From: Myotis daubentonii
Lineage: Eukaryota > Chordata > Mammalia > Chiroptera > Vespertilionidae
Direction: 5' to 3'
Assembly (NCBI RefSeq): GCF_963259705.1
Contig: NC_081840.1
Span: 153,014,282-153,078,281, forward strand
Length of the DNA stretch: 64,000 nt
In this document: positions 47,102 through 60,339 of the stretch, in pieces
Position numbering within the stretch: position 1 is the stretch's first letter
Layout of the letters: every line of letters begins with the position of its first letter
Translations under genes and position numbers: made by a program
The notes under the pieces: model-generated
What the model was told of the DNA's origin: nothing
Seen by the model: the letters and a program-made list of their open reading frames with translations, nothing else
Database searches by the model: none

Positions 47102-48813
47102 AAATGAAACAAAACAATACAAAACCTGAGTTCACCATTCAAACTGTGATCAAAGCAATGTAACTGTCTTGCTCAGGGAAATGTATGTTAGAATGCTGTA
47201 TCTTATTTTTAGTGCTAATTTTACAACATTTCATTATGATAGGTTGACATGCATTTCATTAAATTACATTAAAAAGTCTGAGTAGTAAAGGATTGGTTTG
47301 TTGCTACATAAAATTCAGTATTGTATTTGATCATTAATTGAGTAATATGTTCAAGGGAGAGATAGCTGAATTAGACAAAGCTTAACAAACATAATATTTG
47401 CTGAATTTTATCTGTGTGATTTTAACTGGATTATCTGCTATTGAAAATAAATATATTAATCATTCAACACAAAATATTTGAATCACTAAGTTTCTAAGTA
47501 AAACAGAAAGATTTTACTTTAAAAGTGTAGCTTTTTTTCAGATGGTATCTGTATACACACATTTTCCTTTAAACGTAACTCTTAAAATTAACGTATATTT
47601 AGCTTTAAGAATTCTAAACCAAAGTTGTTGAAATTGTTTTATAATTTGATTTTAAGAGTGTGGAGATTATTTGGAATGCACTGGATATATAATTTTTACC
47701 ATAAATATGGCTTCTTGTTAGTTAAGTGTATGGTATGAGTAATCATTGTTAACTACAACTTAATAGAAATGATTTATAATGATATTGGAGTTTTGATAAT
47801 TGTGATAATTAATACAGAGTTTCAATAGTGTCAAACATCATCAGAATATGTACTAACTATCTTTATTATTGTCCTTTCTACAACACAATATCCCAGAGTT
47901 GCCCAGGTAAGAACCAGGTAGAAGGAAGAGCAACACTTGTAATTTATAGCACTTGCTCTTGTGTTTACTGATTTCCATAGGGAAAAAAATGTTAAAATGC
48001 AACCTCAGATATTTGATACAAGGAAGCTATTTGAAGGAATAAGAGGGTTCCTGCATGTTAGTAATAAATTTCTCACTCTGGGTGGTATAGCTCAATTGAT
48101 TGTGGCATAATTCCTCAGGCGAGGATTAAAAATATTACTACTACTACTACTACTACTACTTTCTCTATATTCCATATAATTCAAAATTCTGCATGCCTGT
48201 TACTAGTCCCTGAAATACAATTTTAGCTGCTATGGGCACCCAGTATTTGGCACCCAAATAGTATTACCTTTGGCACAGCATTGACATTGATGCACACATT
48301 TCCATTTAGCGTTCATCTTCGAAAACGTTCACATTTTGATTCTTAGCATATTGGATCTTAGGTTCAAATTTGTTTCCTCTCTCACTAAATCTTTAGTATG
48401 ACACCTTGCTTCTAAACTGCAGTGGGTGTTTAGCTTAACTTCTCCCTTTGACCTAAATTAATTTTCTGGGTTGCTGCTCCAGTGATGAAATTCTGCCCCT
48501 TTGCCTTGTGCACAGTCTGTAGCATGGGGAAAGATCATATTTTGTCCCTTGTTATAATATCAGCACTTTCCAATTGGAGTCAGATTTTCAGTTAGTTTCC
48601 TAAATAGGTGGCAACATGGATTTTCCTGTTACTCTCTGTGCAACATCATCAAGCGTCCTCAGTGAAAGCTGCTGATCCATATTTCACAGCTTTTGTGAAA
48701 TTTAGCAGTTAACAGCTCCGATGGGGTCAGCTGGTCCTGGAAGGCAGGAGCATGGTTTTTTTGTGTGTTTGTTAGTTATTTGTTTGTTTTTTGTTAACTG
48801 ACCTCCTTGGATC
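47102..48813. other. Unique AT-rich DNA; (ACT)n at 48,135-48,160
   Basis: A nine-unit ACT microsatellite. Otherwise repeat-poor and without a gene. Confidence 0.45.
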
Positions 48814-48826
48814 AAGAATGGTTTCT

Positions 48827-49035
48827 GGCTGGGCTGGTGTGGGCCAGTGATTGACCTGTGAATCAGGAGAGCACAGCTCGATTCCAGGTCAGGGCACATG
48901 CTGGGTTGTGGGCTCAATCCCCAGGGCAGGGTGTGCAGGAGGCAGCTGATCAATTATTCTCTCTCATCATTGATGTTTCTATCTCTCTCCCTCTCTTCTC
49001 CTCTCTCTGAAATCAATAAAAATATATTTTTTAAA
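48827..49035 (+). mobile_element. Ves SINE, plus strand, older
   Basis: Head 'gggctggtgtgggccagtg', B box variant 'gctcgattccaggtcaggg', body 'gtgtgcaggaggcagctgat' and tail 'gaaatcaataaaaatatat'. Flanks aagaatggtttct and aagagtggtctct (48,814-48,826 and 49,036-49,048) are a diverged target duplication. Confidence 0.9.
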
Positions 49036-49048
49036 AAGAGTGGTCTCT

Positions 49049-51384
49049 GCTTACCAAATCCTGAAGCAAATTATGTAAGAAACTGGTATGATTGCCATCT
49101 TTCCTTGCCATCATGTCTCAAAGTAGGTGCCGGAGCACTGGAAAACAGCTCTTTCCTGGTATAAGCCTGGGACACACCAGGGTGTTTCCCTCAGCAGGAC
49201 TTAACAGAAACTTTAGTGTGTTGCAAATTGCCAAAGAGTAAGCTTAGTATAAAAACTTTTGGTTGAACAAAGATTTATTTTCACAGATCTCTAACAAAAG
49301 AAGCAACAAAACAAAAAAAAATGATATAAAGGGAAATACTAGAGGGCTTTTCAAAACAGTTAATGACTAATGATAAAAGCTGCAAAAGGTTTTCTATATT
49401 TATAACTGTTAAACATTTCAGAGATTATTCTGTGCAGGTTAAGGACTTGGTCTTCACACTTTGAAAATGAGCATCAACATTACACACTCTCCGGGGAGAG
49501 CTATTCCTTCTAATTCATCACCTCTACTTGCTCAAAAATAGGACTTTGACGTCAGGATTCTAATTAGGTTTGTAAAACAGCATAAACAGGCATGGATTTT
49601 CCAAAGATGTTTATTTTCCAGGCCCCAACATACTATAAAGAATACAAATAAAGATCTTGATAATAGAACAAAATATTATTACGTTGTTCTAGGTTTATTG
49701 AAAATTTGTTGAAATTTTGACTTTGAAAGATTTTTTTTTTCACCTTTTCACCCTGGTGGTAGTGGTGGTGGGGAATAGTAGGCATGCACATTGTAGGAAA
49801 ATAAGTAGATAGCATAGGTTATCCGTTTAGGTGTCAGGCACACACACACCAGAAATGATAAAATGCCTGTGCAATCCGAGTCTTAACATGCAGGTTCGAT
49901 TTCATTTTACGTCTCAGTTCACAGAAACATGCAAACCAATAATGCTAGCTCGAGGTAACATATGGATAAAATAAAAGCTTTTACTTTTTCAAGCTTTGAA
50001 TGGAAATGGAAACAAAAGTTAATTTTGGAAACAAATATGAGTTTTTCCAGAGTTGTGATATGTACTGGTTGAAAGCACAGGCATTCCCAATTAACATAAA
50101 ATGACTCATGGAGTCAAATCATGGGCATCTTTTCTGATGTTATGTTTTCAGACATCTTGCCAGGCTGTGTTTGCAGACGCTGGCTGGGGGCTTTATTTTC
50201 GTTTGTGGAGATGTGTGGGTGTGGCAGCAGCACAGGAGTTAACCAGGATAAAGCCTTAAGTGGGCAGGAGGGTGTGTCCTTTTTTTGCTGCAGGTGGTGT
50301 TCAAACAGTTTCAAACCGCCACTTTTTACAAATGGTTCTTCAAACTATTTAAACAACGACCTTAACTTCTTCTGCCAAATCATGAAGTCATTTGGACAAT
50401 ATCTTATTCATACACATCCTACCACTTATCAGTGAAGCCCATTTGTTAATGTAGCTTCATAATCATCTCTTTATGTAGTAACATCCTGTTATTTTCCAGG
50501 AGAGTTTAATATATCCTTGAATATAATTAAAGTTGCTTTTACATGAAACTATTTTAATCTTTTACTTGAATTCAATGATTCTCCCACAAATGGTCAAAAA
50601 GCACCATTTTATTAAAATTTTGTGTTGCTCTCACTAATATTTATGAAGCCTAGGGGAAGAACACAAATCACAATTCATATGGTATATATCTACATATTTC
50701 AATGTCAAAACCTGTGCTAACAGTGGTAGTTACTGGTTTATATGTCATTTAAAGAATATATAACCATCATTTTTTTATATGAACCAGCACCGCATTCTGC
50801 TGGGGTCTTATTAGAGCCTGAGGAAGTAAGTAATGGTCCATTTAAACCCAGACAGTCATTTTAGCTGCACATTGCTGTATGTTTCACCCTAACTTTTAAA
50901 CACTGACTTTCAGAAATGGCTGATCTCTTCTGCCCCCCACGGCCCCATGGCTAATGACTGGCAAGTCTGAAGTCTGGCAAGTTGGAAACCTAGTGCACCA
51001 TCCAGACCTTGTCTGGATGTCCCAGAGGCGTGGCCTATAGCCTGGCTGCCGGTCCCCCCATCACTGTGACCCAGGGTGACTTGTTTCTCAGGCACGGAAA
51101 GGGGGCTATAAGGCTTAGTGATGCAGCTCTTCAAGTCACAGGGACATCCCTTCCACATGAAGCCATTTTCCCCAAGGGTTCCCCACCATCTAGATGAGTT
51201 TTCTTCCAAAATGCCTTCATTTACCATCCTGACATCTGATATTGGCTGGGGACATATTCATTTTCCCAAACATGTTTTGATAAATTCAAGCCTCAAAACG
51301 GAGTCTGGGTGTAAGCCAGTCTCCACTTTCATTCCCCTAGGACAGCAGGTCCCACAGAGCCTCCTGTGGTGATGGACATGTATG
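49049..51384. other. Unique DNA, nothing recognised
   Basis: Repeat-poor. The frames at 50,114-50,435 and 50,910-51,372 are not recognised. Confidence 0.4.
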
Positions 51385-51580
51385 TACCTGTGCTACCTGC
51401 TACAGTCACTGGCCAGCCACATGTGGCTTTTGAGCATTTCACATGTGGCAACCAAGGCACTAAATTAATATTTGTTTTTAATTTAACATAACTTTCATTA
51501 TGTTTAATGAATTCAAATTCAAATAGACTCTTATATGGCTAATGGCTTACACTATTGGGCATCATAGTCTGAAATGGTAA
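51385..51580. mobile_element. Old hAT-type element with AGCCACATGTGGC motif
   Basis: 'ccagccacatgtggctttt', a TTTAATTTAA-rich middle and 'atatggctaatggcttacac' with 'attgggcatcatagt' resemble a non-autonomous hAT with a mirrored interior. The ends are eroded. Confidence 0.5.
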
Positions 51581-52648
51581 CTCTGCCCCTATATAAAGGA
51601 TGGATATACATACAGGGGTCAAGCTCCAGCCATATTCCAGCCACAACGCACCAAGCCGAAATGCTGGTGTACTTGGTGGAGGAGCATTAGTTAACCCTTC
51701 CTAGCAACAGCATGGAGTCCTCGGGATTGTGCAGAGCTAACTCTGTCCTGTTATGGATATATCAATCTTCACTGATAAATATGTATTATTTTAAAAATAG
51801 AGCTTTGCTGCTACATTGATGCTGCTAAACTCTTTACCATGGGTTTTTAATCATTTGCATTTTGTTTTTCCTGTTCTTAATCAAAATCAATCCATCCTGA
51901 ATTTGATCAAAGGCTGTGAACGTGTGGAGCAAGGAGCATTATCTGATGAACAACAGGGAACAGCCATCCTGTTTCGGTATTTGAACAAATAAACAAAACA
52001 AAAGAAGCAGTAAAAGCAGAAAAATCCAAATGAACTTTTGACAGCTCAGTGCCAATGAGAAAGCTCTAATGTCTGCAAAATGTTTAATGCATTTTGTTTG
52101 ACAAGATGGAAACTGGAGTGTTTGTAATGTCACGACTGGGGAATATTGAACGATACCTGGCACTCAGTTTTTTATGTACAATAGAATTAACCAGGCATTT
52201 GGGAAGATGATGAGATAACATAACCCTCAGGTAAATGGTATCAATCTTAATGTGATTACTTCCAACAGTGTGTCTTTTATTTTATGAAACCTATCTCTAT
52301 TTCCTCCTTATACAACAGTTTCTCATCTGTGGGAATTTCAGCGAGAGTTTCCTCAAACATAAAGAAATGCTAATAGGACTGAAATGTATTTCAAATAATA
52401 TCTTCCTTTCCTTACCTATAAAATAAGCCATATGTGATTGCTAATTCAGCATTATACCTACTCTCCTCCCCAGCACTCCAAGAATCAGAAATATCCTCAC
52501 AGACTAGTTTTTGAGAAGCAGATCCTGAGACAAGTATTTGCATGCAGGAGATTATGGGGAGAGAAGGCATCTGTGATGTGGAGGGAGCAGAGCTGGCAGA
52601 GGGAGAAGCTGAAGGGAGATGCAGTGTCAAGAAAGGCCCCAGCCATTC
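51581..52648. other. Unique DNA, nothing recognised
   Basis: No gene supported. Confidence 0.4.
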
Positions 52649-52656
52649 CTCTAGGG

Positions 52657-52878
52657 CAGTGGTTCTCAACCTTGGCTGCACATTAGAATCACCTGGGAAT
52701 CTTTTTAAAATCCTGATTCCTGGGCCTCATCCTCCGGAAATTCTGTTTCTTTGTTATGGGGTGGGGCCACAACATTAGTAACAAAGAAACAGAATTTCCG
52801 GAGGATGAGGCCAAGAAATCAGGATTTTAAAAGGATTCCCAGGTGATTCTAATGTGCAGCCAAGGTTGAGAACCACTT
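52657..52878. mobile_element. hAT-Charlie (MER5-like) element, almost perfectly palindromic
   Basis: 222 bases starting 'cagtggttctcaaccttggc' and ending with its complement, 'gccaaggttgagaaccactt'. It is flanked by a perfect 8-base duplication, ctctaggg, at 52,649-52,656 and 52,879-52,886. The two 100-base arms (52,657-52,756 and 52,779-52,878) match at nearly every position around a 22-base spacer. A long cruciform or RNA hairpin is possible. Confidence 0.92.
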
Positions 52879-52886
52879 CTCTAGGG

Positions 52887-54024
52887 AGCTCTGAAGCTAG
52901 GAGGCAAGGGGGCCTGCCTTGATATCCCACTTGGACGAATCATCAGAGTGTGCTGCCCTGAGAAGAAGGCATATCTTGGGGGAGCTGGCAGGATTGAGAA
53001 GGGCTCCCCAAAAGCTGCCTCCTCATCATTTTCAGAAGCTGGTATTTGTGGCTAGAGGGGAAATCTGTAGGTAGACCAGATACCCCATTACAGGTGGCAG
53101 AATTTAGAGAGAACTAAACTGGTTTTAACAGGCTTGGGCACAGGTAGAACTTGAAAATGACAAATCCATAATGCCTGAGCTCCAAGCTGAAACTAGCATG
53201 CTCTGATCAGCAGCTCAGTTTGAAAAACAAAATCTATTAAAATGATGCCTACTCAAATGAAGACCAGGGAAGCCAAAGGTTACTACAGGGTGGAAACAGC
53301 ACTTTCAGAAAAGTGCTGAAATATATGCCATAAATATGGTTTTTGATTATATAATTTTGACACATTGATGCTTTGCTTCAAAGAGATAGTAGTAATTGCT
53401 TTGACTTCAGAATGGATGGGAAACTGCCATGATGTGACTTTTGTCCAGATATGAATGTCTGGAAAAAGATGGTTATTGTATCGGAACGTATATCTCTAAC
53501 TAACAAATGCATTGCCTTCCTTGAGAAAGCATCCCACCAGATTTTTGCAAGGAATAAGCTAGTGAAAAGGAATAAATATGACATGATATAGAATTATCTC
53601 TCTTAGAGGATCATGGTATTTTAACTACTTCTTATTATGGAGTTTGATTAGGTTGTCACCTAATGTGACTTATTAAGTATTTAAGTAGTCTTCCAGGTGT
53701 GAAAGCATAAAAGTTCAGAGTGCTCAAAAAATTGTAAAAAAAAAAAAAAAAAGTCAAAACATTAAATCTTTCAACCTAAATTGTTTATTAGAAAAGACAT
53801 GTAGAAATTAATTTAGAAAAGGCCTATGGAAGATGTCTACACAGTTAAAAAACGAATACTTTTATTTGAGCATTGAAATGCATTTTTCTATTATGAACAT
53901 TCACCTCTGGTTTTAAGTCAAGGATAGCAAGCAATATTTTCTCATTTTGTCTTGATTTACATATTTTCACCAATTGAGGTTTTAGATTGCTGATCTGGGA
54001 TTAAATGTGAGGTAGTGTTGGACA
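52887..54024. other. Unique DNA; A18 run near 53,735
   Basis: No gene or named repeat beyond the homopolymer. Confidence 0.45.
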
Positions 54025-54027
54025 GCA

Positions 54028-54430
54028 TGGCCTCTGTTAGAGGTTGAATTGTGTTAAGAGCTGAACTGAGTCACCTAAAACTCATATGTAAAGTCCTAAC
54101 CCCCAGGACCTCAGAACAGACTGTGTTTGGAGATGGGGCCTTTGCAGAGGTGATTAAGTTAAAATGGGGTATTGGTGAAGGTTCTTATCCAATAGGACTG
54201 GTGTTCTTAGAAGAAGAGGAGACTAGGACAGAAACACACACAGAGCAAAGGTCATGTGAACACACAGGGAGAAGCCATCTGCAAGCCAGGGAGAGAGATC
54301 TCAGGAGAAACCAGCCCTGCTGATACCATGATCTCAGACCAGTCTCCAGAACTGTGAGGAAATAAATGTCTGTGTTTGAACCACCCAGCCTATGGTACTT
54401 TGTTATAGCAGCCCAATATAACTAATACAA
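54028..54430 (+). mobile_element. MLT1A-type MaLR LTR, plus strand
   Basis: 'aactcatatgtaaagtccta', 'acccccaggacctcagaac', 'ggagatggggcctttgcaga', 'tctccagaactgtgagga' and the end 'agcagcccaatataactaat' are the classic order of an MLT1A LTR of the ERVL-MaLR group. Near full length. The frame 54,051-54,323 lies inside it. Confidence 0.9.
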
Positions 54431-54433
54431 AGT

Positions 54434-54746
54434 ATGTCTCCCCCGTATGCTGAACTCCTAATGCCCCAAAACTCAGAATGTGACCTTACTGGAACTAGGC
54501 TCTTTGCAGAGGTAAATAAGTTAGAATGAAGTCATTAGACTAGCACTTGATCCAGTGTCACCAGTATCATTATAACAAGGGAAATTTGGACACAGAGAGA
54601 GACCTGGACAGGGAAAACTATGTGAAGATGCAGGGAGACACACAGGCCATGTGAAGACGGAGGCAGATATTACAGTGATGCAGCCAGTAGCCACCAGAAG
54701 CTGAAAGAAGCAAGCTGGACTTTCCCCCAGAGGCTCTGTCTCCTCT
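54434..54746 (+). mobile_element. Second MLT1-type LTR fragment, plus strand
   Basis: It starts again with LTR-like 'cctaatgccccaaaactcag', then 'ggctctttgcagaggtaaat', 'gccatgtgaagacggaggc' and 'agccaccagaagctgaaaga'. It is truncated before the LTR 3' end. It sits directly behind the first LTR. Confidence 0.8.
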
Positions 54747-57700
54747 TTTATCAGCTTAATCCATGGTTTCTCTTTAAGCTTCCCTTGAGATTACCAGTGA
54801 ATCTCTCTCCCAGCAGCTACATGCTGTGTGCAGGGGCATGTAAATGAGATCACATAAAGGAAAGTAGCACTACCCTGACTGTCTATAGTTGGTTCTAAAG
54901 AACAAAGATCTTTCATGTGTCTCAAGCTGCTTTTATTTGTCTTTGGGTCCTACTTCCTTTTTCGTAATCATTCAGAATAGTAAGTGTTGAGGCACAGGGC
55001 ATATTTTATTGCTGGGTTGTATTCCCTATTTCTAATACAGGACGTTATATAAACTTGGTTTTGCCTTATCGTTGGCCCTGATCTGCAAGGGGTACACATG
55101 CAGAACTTTCTTCCTGAATGTTGTGTCTATAGCTAAACTTACATGTCTTATTTCAATTAAAAGTATCTATTCGACTATTGATAAATTACTGATGCATGAA
55201 TACTCAGCTATTAAATATATTGAAATACTCTGTAAGCTGTACAATGCCCTACAATAATTAGCTACTAATTCTGCTGTTGTCTTTCTTATAGTTGGAATAT
55301 GTGGTCTTGATGAGAGCTAAGCCATTCCATTATTACACTTGGGGCTATTCAAGTGACGATACATTGGTGAAAAAAAGTTGGGTAATTATAATATTTAAAT
55401 AAAATTAATTTTTCTCCCATCAGGCACATTCTCTTGGAGCACTCTTGTTTTCTTCCTACATCATAATCCTGTCATGCTTTTTCCTATAGGTGTATATAAA
55501 GCTGTTGACACAGAAAAAACTAACAAAATCAAAATACTAGTACTATGTGTCCCTCTGATATTGACCTGGTGAATTCCTGACCTCTCAGATCCCAGTCAGA
55601 TCACCTATTCAGATGCCTGACTCTGGACACCTGAGTGGCAATTATCCTATTGCAGCTTTGCCCCAATAGAAGAACACTAAATGAAGACCAAACAATTGTG
55701 GAGGGGAGTTTTATTTTTATTTTTTAATCATATGACAACTTCCTTTGGGTCATTTTGTTGCTAATTGACTCAGATCTGCTCACATTAATAAGTCATGGGG
55801 AGACATTTTAGGAAGCACACTGGGCATATTAACAGCTAATGAACTTAAAAGCAACTAAAGTGTCTCTCTTTCCAATCCTGGCTTTGTTTTTCTAACGGAA
55901 GCTTATTTGCAGGTTTATAATTGCAATGAGTTGCCTTTAATTAATAGAATAAATTTTAATGTAATTAATAAGTCGAATTTTTACTGACACTCTCAGGTGA
56001 TTATGCTCTTTGATTGTTAACGATGCAATTTGCATGTTATTAAAATAATCAGAAGGACTTCAGCATTAGAAGTAAGGTAACACTTAATTTTAGCTCTCTT
56101 AAATCATTTTGTTACCCAAAGCAAAATGAGTGCAGATAATCAGATGATTCATTAACAAGTTACAGCGTATGCAAGCTGTGAATTTTTCACTTGGACTTCA
56201 GAAGGGGAACCATAAACATGCCCTCTTTTTAATTTTTTCTCTTCTTCTTTTAACCCGAGGGGCCCTCCCCTGAATGTGCAGTATTAGAATAGAGGGGGCT
56301 TACTGTGCCCAGCAGAGTTGGTCAGGCCCAGTCCACGGTCATTACCTGAGGGTCTTCACCTGGGAGCTTTCTCTCTAGCTGCTGAGGTGACTCTGCCCCT
56401 CACCCATTGGACAGCGATGCCAGGAGATTGCTCCAGGTACCACACCACCTCCCTCCCTTGCTCATAGCCACCCTCAAGAGAGTCGGACTTGATTTATCAC
56501 TGTCCTAGAGTACAGAGAAGCCCCTACAATTTTCCTAAGTTTCCCTGCTTAAGAGCTTCCTCACCCACAGAGGAGCTAAATTGCCATGGTGCCTTGCTTT
56601 ATTGCTCCCTCCCACCCCCCCACCCCCCCCCCCGGCCACCTGTACTTTCCACTCCTCCCAAATAACTGCTTACAGCAGGATCCTTGTCTGGGGTCTGCTT
56701 CCAGGCAAACCCAAGGTCAGATGGGACCACACCAGGAGACACATGTGTTGCTGTGAGTTGATGAAGTGGGATCTAAAACTAGGAGATTCTAGGTAGGAAA
56801 AATGAAAGTAAGGGCCTGGACCTCAGCTCAGGCCAGTTGTCAAACCAGGGGAGAGAAGACAGCCTGACCTGAGAGAGCTGCCGAGGGCGTTGATCTGAGT
56901 TTGGCATTAACAGAGTTCTGGGGCTGAGAGGGAAGGGTGCATGCCCGCGTCCAGGAGCTCCGTGCCATGGTGATAGGAGGTAGACCAGCTCAGCCAACCA
57001 ACAAGGGAGCAGGGTAGGGTAAGACTAGTGTCTAGACTAGGGCAGGAGGAGAGCCTATGAGTCTGAGTTTTGGGGGTGATAGAAGCCAGGGCAAAGTTTG
57101 TCCTGATGGCCCCAATGCTGGTCAGGTGAGAGCTGCAAAGGTTGGGGGGTGGTCTTACCTGAACACTCAGTGCTAGGCTCCTGCCTGGAGTCCTGCAGTT
57201 TTACTCTAGGTGCGGGGATCCCTTCTTGACGTCCCAGAGCAAATTACTCTGAGCCTGGTCACCTTGTCTTGAGCCCTTTGGAATGAGGTCTTACTCTGAG
57301 CCGTGAGAACCTTTTCTACTTTGCAAAGAAACATAATTTCTCCTTTTAAAATTTATAATATATACCAATTTCTTTCCTTCCTCATTGCATTATTTCACAG
57401 ACGCAGTTTAAGCATCTCATGTGTGTCCTGCCCTTTGTTATTGGTGATGATCCGTCAGGAGCAAAGCGTTTCCTTCCTGATCCATTTACTCAGAGCCAGC
57501 AAGTCCTCTGCTAATGTCCTCACCCGCCTTTCCTACAAGCTTCTGTTCAAATTAGGCATTTGAGATGGTCCTTATATGCTGGGAGTGGATTGTGTTTTTC
57601 AGCACTATCCCATTAGATGATCATCTCTCTCTTTATATGCTCTCTATATGTATTTCACAAAATACTGGTATAGTCAAACTAAAAACATAAAACAATGTTT

Positions 57701-59080
57701 TTCTTAAATTCAAATTCCACTTTTAAATTGTTTTTACCAGAATGTAATATTTATTGCTTCATCATTTATGTTTAGCGAAGTGTCACAACTCCTTTTTACA
57801 ATGCATGAGCAATAATTACTATGACAACTACTTTTCAAACAAATTTTTTACTCTTTTCATTAATTTGACATATAAAATATAACTTTTTAATTTTGCTAAA
57901 ATATGACCTTCAAAATGGATAGAACTCTAACATTCTTGAGACTTTAAGTAGATTAAAATATTCCCTTGGTTTATGGTGTGTGGTTATCAGAGGAAGACAA
58001 TCTCTCATTTTTTGTCTGATCAAAGTAGTTAAGCCAGAGAATTCTGCTAGGAAGGTGTGTGAACAATAAAGATGATTTTAGCCAATTTATTCACAGAGTA
58101 ATACCTCCTTAGAACCTATATATCAGACATATTTTTAGAATCGTAAGATAATTTTCAAAAATCAATGCACAGCATGAAATGGCAGCCTGCAGGTTTTTCA
58201 GAGCCATTTGTTTTATGAACAGAAACTTGCTTAAAGTGCAAGCATATTTTAATCCTTTAGGCTAATTTTGATTATTTAAAGCTGTGAAAAATAACAATTC
58301 AAGTTCATAGCTCACAAAATAGAGGATTTGCGGAGGAATCTGAGGCAAGTGCCCCATTGGTAAGAGAAGCCCTGGAAGGTGTGGAACCATTTTTTTGTCT
58401 GTTTAACAATACAGCCGCTGCTTTACAGGGTCCGTCTGGTTTTTAATGTTAATAACACCCTCCATTTAAACTCAGGAGTGCAATTGGTTATGATTGTCCT
58501 GTGGACAGACCTCCCCTGCCCACCATCAACTGAGTGACTTCCTACTGTAGCGGCAGACGGCAAAGTGCCCATTGCACACTGTTAGTATTAAACAGTCTGG
58601 TGAAATGTTTTGTTGTAAAAGGAAAGAGAATTAACTACAGGATGAAATCAGATTGCCTGTGTATTTTATAATTCATTCAAATACTCTGAGTAAAGGGACT
58701 GTCCACATGAAGTAAGGCCTTCCTTACGAACAGCCTCCCTCTAAACTCATGCCTTGATACCAGACCACACATTCTACTCAGAAGTCCTGGCTCAGCCAAC
58801 CTGAACAAGAGCCTTTCCTGCAGGCTGTGTGCTAGCCTAGCTTCTCACCAAGGTCCCCAGGAAAATCCTACCTCCAGGCTTATACCCTCATTCTAACGTT
58901 CAGTCATGCCTAAGTGATGCTTATTCTAATGTACCAGGATTTTTTTTTCTCATGTTCATGTGCTGTTCTCAGCATGTGAGAAGTGACATAACCCATTTTA
59001 CTTTAAAGAGGAGTTCAGGAAATCTTTCTCAAGTTGCCTCCACCCCTGAACCAGCCAGCTCTCCCTGGGTATCCGCTAGG
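54747..59080. other. Repeat-poor DNA with candidate conserved elements
   Basis: Few recognisable repeats for over 4 kb. 55,720-56,170 and 58,060-58,680 are AT-rich with many homeodomain-like TTAAT/ATTA cores and one ATTTGCAT octamer (about 56,029). A C-rich run lies near 56,610-56,634. No exon is supported. Confidence 0.4.
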
Positions 59081-59190
59081 AGCAGTTTCCACAACAGCAG
59101 GCATCCTCTGTGCCTTTATTCTCCAGCATCTAGAAGAGCACCTGGCACATGTAGATGCTCAGGATATCAATGTGGAATAAACAAATGAGT
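59080..59190 (+). mobile_element. L2-like 3' end
   Basis: 'agaagagcacctggcacatg', 'tagatgctcaggatatcaat' and 'gtggaataaacaaatgagtg' match the usual end of an L2 LINE. Short and old. Confidence 0.6.
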
Positions 59191-59256
59191 GTGCTCCCCG
59201 AAGCGTGGTGCATTCCATACTATTACATATGGCAGGGGTTTGTAATTATTTACATA

Positions 59257-60224
59257 CTAGAGGCCCAGTGCATGAATTCATGCATGGGTGGAGTCCGGCC
59301 AGCCTGGCCCTGATCAGGGCAGATGGGGGCTGAGCCTGTCAGGAGGAGATGGTTGGCCCCGCCCTGATCAGGGCTCAATCAGAGTTGCGGGTGATTGGCC
59401 AGTGGGCCGTGTCCCTGATTGGGGTGGGGGGGCTGATTGGGAGTGGGTGGGGCTGGCTATGGGGAGGGGCTGTGGGTGGTGGGTTGGCTGGCCACACCCC
59501 TGATTGATGTGGGGGGGCTCTTGGGGTAGAGCCAGCTGGCGGGAGGGGCCATGGGTGGTAGCCACCAGCCTTGCCCCTTATTGGAGTGGGGGGGGGAGAG
59601 CTGACTCGGGGGAGGGGCCATAGGGTGATCAGGGATGTGGGGCTGAAGAGGGGTGGGGTCGGCCAAGGAGAGGGGTTGTGGATGGTGAGCTGGCCAGCCC
59701 CGCACCCAAATGGGGTGAGGGGACTGATTGTGGGCCAGCAGCTGGGTGGAGGGGTTTGTGGCAGCTGGCTGGTCAGCCCTGCCCCCGATTGGAGTAGGGG
59801 GCCAATTGAGGGCCAAGCTGTCTGGGAGGAGGGGCCATGGGCTGATCAGGGTGGTAGGGGACTTATGGAGGTGGGACTGGCCAGAGGGAGGGGCTGCGAG
59901 CCAATGAGGTGGGGGGGCTGATGGGGGGGGGCAGGACTGGCCAGGGGGAGGGGCCACAAGTGGTTGGCTGTTTGGCCCCGCCCCTAATAGGGGTGAGGGG
60001 GCTGGGCAGGGGAAAGGGCTGCAGGAGTTTGGCCGGTGGGCCTTGCTCCCTGTTGGGGTAAGGGAGGTGATAAGGGGCAGGGCCAGCCTTGGGGAGGGGC
60101 TGCAGGAGGTTGGCCTGCCAGCCCCAACCCCGGTCAGGCTTGTTTGCTGGCCGCAGTGGGCGTAATAGCAACTGGTTTTTCTGATAGTTACAGAGTTCCA
60201 GTTGCTGGCTTTTATATATATAGA
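59257..60224 (-). mobile_element. GC-rich HeliBat with internal tandem repeats (first of two)
   Basis: Host A, CTAG, 'aggcccagtgcatgaattc' with hairpin gcatgaattcatgc. The end 'tggcttttatatatataga' abuts the next Helitron. The body (59,330-60,170) consists of diverged G-rich tandem units of the form 'gattggggtgggggggctga' alternating with 'ggccagggggaggggc'. The 166-codon antisense proline-rich frame (59,457-59,957) is only this repeat read backwards. Confidence 0.9.
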
Positions 60225-60339
60225 CTAGGGGCCCGGTGCACGAAATTCGTGCACTGGGTGTGTGTGTGGGGGGGAGTGTCCCTCAGCCCAGCCTGCCCTC
60301 TCTCACATACTGGGAGCCCTCAGGCATTGACCCCCATCA

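Noticed and set aside
54028..54746. Possible provirus from two adjacent MLT1 LTRs in the same direction
   Set aside because: Only 3 bases separate them, they differ in sequence, and there is no internal retroviral region. More likely two LTR remnants.
56608..56634. C-rich run as a possible promoter element
   Set aside because: No TATA, initiator, CpG island or transcript evidence. It is probably a simple-sequence tract.
59457..59957. 166-codon proline-rich antisense frame
   Set aside because: It is the G-rich tandem body of a HeliBat read on the other strand. The repeats alone create the open frame.
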